This document shows positions 1 through 4,877 of a stretch of DNA of 5,436 bases, in pieces. The notes under the pieces were generated by a model that had not been told where the DNA came from, did no database searches, and saw only the letters and a list, made by a program, of their open reading frames with translations. Position 1 is the first letter of the stretch. Each line of letters begins with the position of its first letter. The stretch covers positions 1 through 5,436 of the forward strand of contig JALOPY010000213.1 of the NCBI GenBank assembly GCA_025453735.1, read 5' to 3'. Position numbers and translations under genes: made by a program. This DNA comes from a bacterium. Lineage in GTDB: Bacteria; Zhuqueibacterota; Zhuqueibacteria; Thermofontimicrobiales; Thermofontimicrobiaceae.

Positions 1-30
1 GTTGGCTTCATCTATCTGTTGGGCACCTGA
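1..30 (-). repeat. Second copy of the lipoprotein-gene leader segment
   Basis: This segment matches 1051-1080 at 24 of 30 positions without gaps. In both places it lies on the minus strand just past the 3' hairpin of a gene; at 1051-1080 it precedes the lipoprotein gene. By analogy this copy should be the 5' leader of a further gene to the left, outside the window. No open frame in 1-103 supports a coding role. The repeat may extend past the window edge. Confidence 0.55.
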
Positions 31-55
31 ATTAAATTCGTATTCATTTTCCAAC

Positions 56-90
56 TGAAGATGAAACCATCGGATAATGGATTTCGTTCA
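56..90 (-). terminator. Imperfect hairpin after the lipoprotein gene
   Basis: The segments TGAA, GAAA and CCAT on the left arm pair with ATGG, TTTC and TTCA on the right around a 6-nt loop (71-76). An internal loop and one bulged base interrupt the stem. It starts 13 nt after the stop codon of the lipoprotein gene. No run of U follows on the minus strand, so it could be a weak terminator, a transcript 3'-end protector, or chance in AT-rich DNA. Confidence 0.35.
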
Positions 91-103
91 TTATTTTCCA
101 GAC

Positions 104-967
104 TTATTTTTTCTCCGCCAGAGCCACTGTAAACCAAACTTCTTGCTTTTCAAATCCCTGTGCGCCAGTCGGTCTTTCGCCACCTCGCATACCACCGGGT
201 CTGGCGCCCATAGCGCCTGGCCTGTCACCCCTGCCACCAGGTCGGCCACCCATTTCGCCATCGGGTCGTTCGCCGTCATCAGACCTTTCGCCTCTGCCAG
301 GCATTCCACCCAGCTCCTGGCGCATCGCTGCTCGATCCTCTTTACTCATCCCGCCCAATTCCAATCCCAGTTTCAACTCCTTGGCATTTTTGATGCCCAT
401 TGGAATCGGCAGCTTAAACTCATAACAGAAGACACCATTATCATAAGCTGAGCCAGCGACGGGACCGTCCAATGCGATTTCGGATCGTTCTGTTTTTTGA
501 TCCCCTTCGATGATGAAGATTCTTCCTGGGCCTGGCAAATCGCCCCTGTGTTTTTCTCCCATTTTTGCCATTCGCTCCTCCATTTCCCTGGGCTTGCGAT
601 CGTCCCGCTCCATTTTGGGCCGATAGCTGACATGGATATCGGTGCTGCCTGTGTAGTTTAGACCATAATTCTTCTGCTTTTTATTTTCTTTATCCAGCCA
701 GATAGTAACGCCCATCATCTGAATGCGTCGAGCCATCTGCTCGTCATTCCATCGAAACATGAGGTAGAGATTATTGACATCATTGGCTACTCCCATCACC
801 AGGTTTTGGTCTTCTAAAGTATATTGGGCAATTCCTTCCCAATCCGCAAACTTGCCATCGATGGCGATCTCCCGATCAGCCCATTGATTTTCGATTTTAT
901 CGCCATTGCAGCCGAGGATGAAAATGAGTCCGATGAGGCTAATAACGAGAGCTGTTGATTGTTTCAT
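104..967 (-). CDS. Lipoprotein with CBM9/DOMON-like domain and Gly/Arg/Met-rich insertion
   Basis: Predicted 287-residue lipoprotein. Residues 1-20 form a lipoprotein signal ending in a lipobox (ILGC, lipidated Cys20). From about residue 32 the segment EIAIDGKFADWEGI, then a strand containing NNLYLMFRWND and later VFCYEFKLPIP, follow the pattern of the CBM9-like/DOMON beta-sandwich proteins that start with 'DGK.DW'. That family may bind sugar or haem, but no ligand residues can be assigned here. A charged, Met-containing segment covers about 115-145. Residues 220-270 are low complexity, rich in Gly, Arg, Pro and Met, and a last strand (EVWFTVALA) follows, so the insertion seems to split the domain. 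The Met at 967 is chosen because AGGAG lies 8 nt upstream and the lipoprotein signal begins there; an upstream ATG at 1048 would add 27 residues across an inverted repeat. It lies 165 nt downstream of the Spy-like gene on the same strand and may be coregulated. The specific role is unknown. Confidence 0.8.
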   Translation of the reverse strand: MKQSTALVISLIGLIFILGCNGDKIENQWADREIAIDGKFADWEGIAQYTLEDQNLVMGVANDVNNLYLMFRWNDEQMARRIQMMGVTIWLDKENKKQKNYGLNYTGSTDIHVSYRPKMERDDRKPREMEERMAKMGEKHRGDLPGPGRIFIIEGDQKTERSEIALDGPVAGSAYDNGVFCYEFKLPIPMGIKNAKELKLGLELGGMSKEDRAAMRQELGGMPGRGERSDDGERPDGEMGGRPGGRGDRPGAMGARPGGMRGGERPTGAQGFEKQEVWFTVALAEKK

Positions 968-975
968 TTTGGGAA

Positions 976-980
976 CTCCT
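976..980 (-). promoter_or_regulatory. Shine-Dalgarno AGGAG of the lipoprotein gene
   Basis: AGGAG on the minus strand, 8 nt before the ATG at 967. It decides the start in favour of 967 over the in-frame ATG at 1048, which has no comparable site and would put extra residues in front of the signal peptide. Confidence 0.75.
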
Positions 981-1003
981 GATTTTAAATTTAAATTTTT
1001 TCT

Positions 1004-1055
1004 CCAACGGATAAAAACGACCCAACGGATGATTTTTGGAGTTTTCATCCGTTGG
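1004..1055 (-). promoter_or_regulatory. Operator-like set of CCAACGGAT boxes before the lipoprotein gene
   Basis: CCAACGGAT occurs at 1004-1012 and again at 1022-1030, 18 bp apart start to start. Its reverse complement is at 1047-1055. The second direct copy and the inverted copy extend to an 11-bp perfect inverted repeat (1022-1032 with 1045-1055, 12-nt loop). The set lies 37-88 nt upstream of the lipoprotein start. It could be a binding site for a dimeric regulator, or a leader RNA stem in the transcript. A one-mismatch copy (CCATCGGAT) lies at 67-75. Confidence 0.45.
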
Positions 1056-1080
1056 ATTCATCTTTCAATTGGGCATCTAA
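1051..1080 (-). repeat. Leader segment repeated at 1-30
   Basis: Thirty bases that match 1-30 at 24 positions. On the minus strand the segment begins 7 nt after the Spy gene's 3' hairpin and precedes the lipoprotein gene by about 83 nt. Read on the minus strand, GCCCAA and the GATGAA-CCAAC block are the parts best kept between the copies. It overlaps the inverted CCAACGGAT box. Confidence 0.55.
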
Positions 1081-1087
1081 AAGTACG

Positions 1088-1126
1088 AAGACCCTTCCGA
1101 AGGTTCAGAACCTTCAGAAGGGTCTT
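1088..1126 (-). terminator. Long hairpin after the Spy-like gene
   Basis: Two 19-nt arms (1088-1106 and 1108-1126) pair around a single central base; in practice a few central pairs would open to form the loop. The one non-Watson-Crick position (1098 with 1116) is C-A on the plus strand but G-U in minus-strand RNA, so the stem is fully paired only in the transcript of the Spy-like gene. It starts 6 nt after that gene's stop codon. A short ACTTTT follows on the minus strand, weaker than a classical U-tract. It is probably a terminator or attenuator between the Spy-like and lipoprotein genes. Confidence 0.7.
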
Positions 1127-1132
1127 CCTATT

Positions 1133-1615
1133 TCACTTTTCCAACCCTGGCGGCAGCACGTCCGCTCCTGGCTCATGGGGACGCATGGGCAGTGGCAATT
1201 TTCCATGATGCCTCATTCCTTCCTTTAATGCGTGCAGATCAAATTGCTTCCGCTGGTCAGGTGTTAGTAAATCCCGCACGGCACGCTGATTGAGTAACTG
1301 CTTGAACTCGATTTCTGAAAGAATTTTTACCTTTTGGTCAATCAGACTTTTGACCTTTGCCTGGTTGAATTGATCCGCTATTAATTCCTGTTTCAAATTG
1401 GCTTCAATAGCGGGTATTTGAGACCTGAGCGGCATCATTTCTTTTTCCAGTTTCAGCTCCAGGTCTTGAATTTTAGCCTCTTGCTCCTCAGTCAAATCCA
1501 GCGCCGCCATTCGGGGCGGTTTTGGTTGGAACGGTCGATCAGGGCGTTGAGCAACTGCTCCTGTTGCCACGACAAGACTGGAGATCATGACCCAAATAAA
1601 AATTTTGCTTCTCAT
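1133..1615 (-). CDS. Spy/CpxP-like periplasmic LTxxQ-family protein
   Basis: Predicted 160-residue exported protein. Residues 1-22 are a Sec signal peptide (MRSK, hydrophobic core, cleavage after AVA before Gln23). The mature part is mostly helical and charged. It carries the two family marks, LTEEQ at 41-45 and LTPDQ at 117-121, flanking helices at about 45-78 and 84-112. Proteins of this type (Spy, CpxP, ZraP, metal-resistance group) act in the periplasm as ATP-independent chaperones or in sensing envelope or metal stress. The C-terminal tail (about 128-160) is rich in His, Met and Pro, including a His-His pair at 136-137, and might bind metal; that is inference. The start at 1615 follows a purine-rich AAAGGGAAAG site. 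It is the first gene of a likely two-gene unit with the lipoprotein gene, with a hairpin between them. Confidence 0.85.
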   Translation of the reverse strand: MRSKIFIWVMISSLVVATGAVAQRPDRPFQPKPPRMAALDLTEEQEAKIQDLELKLEKEMMPLRSQIPAIEANLKQELIADQFNQAKVKSLIDQKVKILSEIEFKQLLNQRAVRDLLTPDQRKQFDLHALKEGMRHHGKLPLPMRPHEPGADVLPPGLEK

Positions 1616-1969
1616 ATTTCTTTCCCTTTCTCTTAATTATGATGATTAGTTGCTCTTGTGAAAACCGTTTTTTCACCTACAAGTATAATTTTTTGGTTCG
1701 AAAGTTAGACAGTTGAATTTTAGATTTTATTCCCAATTGTAAAATATTTTAATGGGGACTGTCAATAGGATGAGGATTTCGAAGTTGGCTTTTAAAGATA
1801 GAAGAAATATTTCGCCTTTGAGAAAGAATGATCCGATGCTATCCATAAAATGGCAAAATTAAAAGATGCACGACCCGAAACGCTACAAAACTTGTGCTTA
1901 AAAAAGGAAGCTTTGGATGATAAAACTTACTGGACCATTTCTGGCACTGGACATTATCGTGTTCTATTG
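1616..1969. other. AT-rich gene-poor stretch between the FemAB-like and Spy-like genes
   Basis: About 350 bp with no gene I can assign. The right end of the stretch holds the 3' flank of the FemAB-like gene, with no convincing terminator, and an orphan plus-strand frame (1850-1996). The left end holds the probable promoter of the Spy-like gene. A second short plus-strand frame (1752-1862, 36 codons) overlaps the first in another phase and reads like non-coding sequence. Confidence 0.6.
1658..1687 (-). promoter_or_regulatory. Possible promoter and start-site hairpin of the Spy-like gene
   Basis: On the minus strand TATACT (1682-1687) is a good -10 match, and TATACTTG also resembles the Bacteroidota -7 box TAnnTTTG at all but one fixed position. 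No good -35 (TTGACA-like) is seen at the right distance. Just downstream, GTGAAAA (1658-1664) and TTTTCAC (1670-1676) form a 7-bp inverted repeat with a 5-nt loop, about where transcription would begin. It could be an operator or a 5' stem on the mRNA. The leader would be about 60 nt. Confidence 0.35.
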
Positions 1970-1996
1970 CTATACCTGATAATTAATTGTTTTTAA
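1850..1996 (+). CDS. Orphan 48-codon frame, doubtful
   Basis: An ATG-started plus-strand frame, open from 1832, that encodes 48 residues beginning MAKLKDARPETLQ and containing KTYWTISGTGHYRV. The composition looks protein-like, with a charged N-terminal half and a short hydrophobic C-terminus (LLLYLI). There is no Shine-Dalgarno before the ATG. The last 27 bases overlap the 3' end of the convergent FemAB-like gene. I do not recognise the family. It could be a real small protein, the remnant of a gene cut off when the FemAB-like gene arrived, or chance. Confidence 0.2.
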   Translation: MAKLKDARPETLQNLCLKKEALDDKTYWTISGTGHYRVLLLYLIINCF

Positions 1997-2878
1997 AAAA
2001 GGGAACCATTTGACAAACGATCCAAGATATGTTCTTTCGCAGCCCCCAAAACCTGATTTGAATCGACTAAAGCCCTTCCAATCTTTTTGTGCTTTTTCAT
2101 AGCGTTCATCAAATATGCCATCGAAATCAAACCATTCACACCCGTTCTTTTTCCCCTCTTTCATTCCTTCCCAAACCACCAGTTTTGTCGCAAAACTATT
2201 CCGTCCACTTTCAGTTGAACCATTCAAGTAGTATGAAATCATATTGCCGGAAATAATAAACGAAGCGACTGCTCCAATTTCTCCATTGATATAGCCAAAA
2301 ACAAAAAATATTTTATTCCTAAAAACTTCAAGCATTTTTCTAATATCATTCTTCGATTCACTTTTGATACCCCCGCGAATACAATTGTCATGGTATATTT
2401 TGAAGAAGCTATCTAAATGACCTATTTCAGAAAGAATTTTACTTCCTCCAACAATTTCAATTGTGGCGCCTTTGCGTTCAGATAGTCTTATATTGTACCT
2501 CGTCTGACTCAACATTCGACCAAGAATTTCATTTTCAGGAAATCGGATATCAATCTCCAAAGTTTTCGTCGGAGCCAATCCGACCTTAGCTGGTCTGTAG
2601 CCAAATTTTGATAATTTTAAAGTCCAATCCTTCGCGCATTGGCTGCCAAGGACTGCTTTGGGCGCCACCATTACAAATTGCGAACGATATTTGTAAGGTA
2701 TTTTTTCTGCTTCTTCCAATATCCCGGGATTTTCAACTCGCGGGAGTATAAGCGTTTTTAATAGTGGTATAGTTGAAGCAACAGAATATCCTGCTTCCAA
2801 CCCAAACGTAATGACAAACGCGCCATTTTTATTTAACAGGTCTCTAAATTCACGGCTTTGTCGATAGTCGTTGTTCAT
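1970..2878 (-). CDS. FemAB-like aminoacyltransferase (peptidoglycan bridge type), short form
   Basis: Predicted cytoplasmic protein of 302 residues with a FemAB/FemX GNAT-type fold. Members transfer amino acids from aminoacyl-tRNA to the lipid II stem peptide; relatives in polysaccharide clusters have other or unknown acceptors. Recognisable pieces, numbered from Met at 2878: TRYNIRLSERKG at 126-137, the central strand FVFGYINGEIGAVASFII at about 192-209, STESGRNSFATKLVVWEG at 221-238, WFDFDGIFDE at 249-258 and GFSRFKSGFGG at 269-279. Family members are usually about 330-420 residues. Here the start of the first acyltransferase domain is missing or very divergent, so the protein may be truncated. 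The Met at 2878 is favoured over those at 2893 and 2887 because GAGG lies 9 nt upstream. The gene is more AT-rich than its neighbours and lacks a 3' hairpin, which hints at transfer. The native substrate cannot be told from sequence. Confidence 0.8.
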   Translation of the reverse strand: MNNDYRQSREFRDLLNKNGAFVITFGLEAGYSVASTIPLLKTLILPRVENPGILEEAEKIPYKYRSQFVMVAPKAVLGSQCAKDWTLKLSKFGYRPAKVGLAPTKTLEIDIRFPENEILGRMLSQTRYNIRLSERKGATIEIVGGSKILSEIGHLDSFFKIYHDNCIRGGIKSESKNDIRKMLEVFRNKIFFVFGYINGEIGAVASFIISGNMISYYLNGSTESGRNSFATKLVVWEGMKEGKKNGCEWFDFDGIFDERYEKAQKDWKGFSRFKSGFGGCERTYLGSFVKWFPFLKTINYQV

Positions 2879-2887
2879 TCTTAGCAT

Positions 2888-2891
2888 CCTC
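2888..2891 (-). promoter_or_regulatory. Shine-Dalgarno GAGG of the FemAB-like gene
   Basis: GAGG on the minus strand, 9 nt before the ATG at 2878. The two upstream in-frame ATGs (2893, 2887) have only AT-rich sequence or this same site too close in front of them, so 2878 is the preferred start. Confidence 0.5.
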
Positions 2892-3059
2892 ATTTATTAA
2901 TAGCGTTTGATTCCTGGTTGTTAGAAGCAATAAGGTGAAGAAATGATTTTGAGAATATCACAATTTTTCTGATACTGTTACCATAAAAAAATAATCGATT
3001 CACCAGTATTCAGATCTGATGAGGGCGAAAGTCACAAACTGATAACGCTAATCGCTTTA

Positions 3060-3088
3060 AATGTAAAATATTTTGTATAAATTGTCAA
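3060..3088 (-). promoter_or_regulatory. Possible sigma-70-type promoter for the FemAB-like gene
   Basis: On the minus strand a perfect TTGACA (3083-3088) is followed after 17 bp by TACATT (3060-3065), which matches the -10 consensus at four of six positions. This would give a leader of about 160-175 nt before the FemAB-like start. The surrounding DNA is so AT-rich that chance matches are likely, and a Bacteroidota-type sigma factor would read different boxes. Confidence 0.35.
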
Positions 3089-3122
3089 GATAAAATTTAA
3101 TACTTTTCAAAATAATAAGAAG

Positions 3123-3242
3123 ATGATACAAGCGTATTCCAAATTTATTGTTGGATATTATTTTCTGAAGGGAAGCAATGATTGCGGTGTTTCTTTGTTA
3201 AAAGAATTGAAGCTGTTAGCAGTAATGGTACTGTTATTCTGA
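3123..3242 (+). CDS. Doubtful 39-codon frame with hydrophobic C-terminus
   Basis: A plus-strand frame beginning MIQAYSKFIVGYYFLKG and ending in a hydrophobic run (LLAVMVLLF). A purine-rich AATAAGAAG precedes the ATG, but it is only a weak Shine-Dalgarno match. It could encode a small membrane peptide. It runs opposite to all recognised genes and I recognise no family, so chance in AT-rich DNA is the simplest reading. Confidence 0.12.
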   Translation: MIQAYSKFIVGYYFLKGSNDCGVSLLKELKLLAVMVLLF

Positions 3243-3282
3243 CTGTATCTCTGAATGTCTTCCTGAATATGCTATATTAAGT

Positions 3283-3327
3283 ATATGAATGACCAGCCAT
3301 AAAATTTTATCAACTGGTCATTCATAT
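3283..3327 (-). terminator. 14-bp perfect hairpin after the serine hydrolase gene
   Basis: Arms at 3283-3296 and 3314-3327 pair perfectly over 14 bp around a 17-nt loop. The loop holds a second palindrome, ATAAAATTTTAT (3299-3310). The hairpin begins 19 nt after the stop codon of the serine hydrolase. No U-tract follows on either strand, so it is not a textbook intrinsic terminator. It may end transcription by another route or protect the transcript's 3' end. Confidence 0.55.
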
Positions 3328-3346
3328 CATAAGCTTCACAAGAATA

Positions 3347-4783
3347 TCAAGGATTCTTCATCAATTTCTCCAGCGCTTCTTTCGAGCTCGAAAAGTTCGG
3401 ATTGATTTGGAGCGCTTTTTGATAATTGGCAATTGCCGATTCTTTATCGCCTCTGGCTAAATAGGATTCAGCAAGGCTGTCATACGGATTGGCTTCGTCG
3501 GGAAAGTGTCGGACATTGAGCTTGAAAACTTCGATCGCCATATCGACCTTTTGTTCGCTCAATAGCTGATAACCATAAACATTTAAAATTTGACTCGAAT
3601 TCAGCGTATATCCGTTTTCCTTGAGGAGCTGATCGAAATTCTGGATCGTATGGTCAAAGCCTTTCTCATCCATTTTTTTGAGGAGGAATTCAGCCAGCGT
3701 GGGTCGGGGCATATCATATTTTTCATCAAAAATAATAGCTTCTATGGTTCGGGAAACGGCGCCTGCTGCTCCGCCATAATTGGATAGAACGATGATCGTG
3801 TATTTGTCATCGATATACCTTTTAAAATCAGCGCTGATTCCGGGCGCGCCTCCGCTATGTCCAGTCATTGTTTTCCCATTTTTTTGACTGATGCGCCAGC
3901 AGTAACCGTAATTTTCTTTGAATGGGGTGAACATTTTTGTTTTGTACTCATCAGCAAGCAGCTTCTGCCCATAGAGCGCCTGGTCGAATTTGAGCATGTC
4001 TTCGACCGTGGTTTCGATTCCGCCATCCGCATTGGCTGGAGGAACCCTGAAAATATTTCGGGTGAGCTTGCCCGAAGCGCTCTTTTCATATCCTGTGGCT
4101 CGATTCTCAACGACTTCATCGAGGTAATTGATGCGCGTGTCGTTCATTCCCAGCGGTTTCAGAATATTTTCCTGGATGTAATCCGGGTAGCTTTGTCCCG
4201 TGATGGCTTCAATAACAGCTCCCAGCGTAACGATTCCTGAATTGGAATAGGAGAAGCGCTCGCCTGGCGAATCGAACACTAATTTTTGATCGTAAATTAA
4301 TGGCAGGGCATCTTTCACGCTGCGGATTGTGGATATTTTGCTCGCGAAATCCGGATGAGCGAAATAATTAAACATGCCGGATGTGTGAGTCAGTAGATGG
4401 TGGATCGTGATTTTATCGCCATACGGAAAATCGGGAAGATATTTGATGACCGGATCAGCTACGGATAGCTTTCCTCGCTGCGCCAGTTGCATGATTGAAG
4501 TGCCCGTGAATGTCTTGCCAATCGAGCCAATATTGAATTTCATATTCAAATTGTTTTTAACATGAAAATCTTTATCAGCTTCACCGAACGCTCTGGCATA
4601 AAACGGCTTGCCATCTTTTGCCACTAAAACGCATCCTGAAAATTGATCCAATTTCATGAACTCAGCCATGACATTGTCAATCGCTTTGACTTTTTTATCC
4701 AGATCCTGGGCATGAATGTTGGATTGTAAAATCAGCAAGCTTAAGATTAAGAAAAGCAGGGCAGCTAGTTTTTTCATTATCAT
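3347..4783 (-). CDS. Secreted class C beta-lactamase-fold serine hydrolase with TPR tail
   Basis: Predicted 478-residue periplasmic or secreted hydrolase. Residues 1-25 are a Sec signal peptide (cleavage after IHA before Gln26). Residues about 32-355 are a beta-lactamase/penicillin-binding-like domain. Its three active-site motifs are present: SIGK at 87-90 (nucleophile Ser87, general base Lys90), Tyr179-Ser-Asn181, and His309-Ser-Gly311 in place of the KTG of true class C beta-lactamases. The HSG form is usual in esterases, D-aminopeptidases and PBP4*-like proteins, so resistance to beta-lactams is not implied. Residues about 395-470 form TPR-like helical repeats (AIEVFKLNVRHFPDEANPYD, then SAIANYQKALQINP), which likely bind a partner protein. 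The start at 4783 has AGGA 7 nt upstream; the ATG at 4777 is also possible and changes two residues. The gene follows the S41 peptidase gene by 94 nt on the same strand, separated by a long hairpin. The substrate is unknown. Confidence 0.88.
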   Translation of the reverse strand: MIMKKLAALLFLILSLLILQSNIHAQDLDKKVKAIDNVMAEFMKLDQFSGCVLVAKDGKPFYARAFGEADKDFHVKNNLNMKFNIGSIGKTFTGTSIMQLAQRGKLSVADPVIKYLPDFPYGDKITIHHLLTHTSGMFNYFAHPDFASKISTIRSVKDALPLIYDQKLVFDSPGERFSYSNSGIVTLGAVIEAITGQSYPDYIQENILKPLGMNDTRINYLDEVVENRATGYEKSASGKLTRNIFRVPPANADGGIETTVEDMLKFDQALYGQKLLADEYKTKMFTPFKENYGYCWRISQKNGKTMTGHSGGAPGISADFKRYIDDKYTIIVLSNYGGAAGAVSRTIEAIIFDEKYDMPRPTLAEFLLKKMDEKGFDHTIQNFDQLLKENGYTLNSSQILNVYGYQLLSEQKVDMAIEVFKLNVRHFPDEANPYDSLAESYLARGDKESAIANYQKALQINPNFSSSKEALEKLMKNP

Positions 4784-4786
4784 AAT

Positions 4787-4794
4787 CCTTTCCT
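4787..4794 (-). promoter_or_regulatory. Shine-Dalgarno of the serine hydrolase gene
   Basis: AGGAAAGG on the minus strand; AGGA ends 7 nt before the ATG at 4783, and AAGG ends 9 nt before the ATG at 4777. The site lies only 7 nt past the end of the 21-bp hairpin, close enough for the stem to affect ribosome access. Confidence 0.6.
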
Positions 4795-4801
4795 GGTGAA
4801 A

Positions 4802-4867
4802 TGTGAAACGTCAAACGTGAGACGATTCGCAACTTTGCTTTTCACATCTCACGTTTGACGTTTCACA
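4802..4867 (-). terminator. 21-bp perfect inverted repeat between the S41 peptidase and serine hydrolase genes
   Basis: Arms at 4802-4822 and 4847-4867 are exact reverse complements over 21 bp around a 24-nt loop. The arms contain internal near-repeats of the type ACGT(C)AAACGTGAGACG. The hairpin starts 10 nt after the stop codon of the S41 gene and ends 7 nt before the Shine-Dalgarno of the serine hydrolase gene. No U-tract follows. It may be a 3'-end structure of the upstream message, a control on translation of the downstream gene, or a copy of a dispersed REP-like element. Confidence 0.65.
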
Positions 4868-4877
4868 ATTATCTTCA

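Larger units (their letters stand above)
2879..3346. other. AT-rich gene-poor stretch between the serine hydrolase and FemAB-like genes
   Basis: About 470 bp without an assignable gene. It holds the Shine-Dalgarno of the FemAB-like gene, a possible sigma-70-type promoter for it (3060-3088), a doubtful 39-codon plus-strand frame (3123-3242) and the hairpin after the serine hydrolase gene (3283-3327). I see nothing else in it and no insertion sequence ends or direct target duplications. Confidence 0.6.

Noticed and set aside
77..451. Plus-strand open frame opposite the lipoprotein gene
   Set aside because: It is the antisense of a gene with a clear signal peptide and domain, has no ribosome binding site, and reads as Ser/Phe/His-rich shadow sequence.
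968..1048. Extending the lipoprotein gene upstream to the ATG at 1048
   Set aside because: The 27 extra residues are basic and aromatic, lie in front of a clear lipoprotein signal, and cover the CCAACGGAT boxes. A good AGGAG sits before the internal Met at 967.
1004..1055. CRISPR array made of the CCAACGGAT repeats
   Set aside because: The repeats are 9 bp with 9-bp and 16-bp gaps and one is inverted; no repeat-spacer periodicity exists.
1752..1862. A 36-codon plus-strand gene starting at ATG 1752
   Set aside because: Its composition looks random, it overlaps the 1850-1996 frame in a different phase, and no family is recognisable.
1890..1969. Intrinsic terminator after the FemAB-like gene using the T-run near 1899-1907
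   Set aside because: Only weak 3-4 bp pairings can be drawn before the T-run, with no convincing GC-rich stem.
3857..4240. Plus-strand open frame of 127 codons opposite the serine hydrolase
   Set aside because: It lies wholly antisense to a gene whose catalytic motifs are all intact, and no domain is seen in its translation.
3347..4783. A true class C beta-lactamase giving antibiotic resistance
   Set aside because: The third motif is HSG, not KTG, and a TPR segment is attached. This pattern fits general serine hydrolases of the fold.
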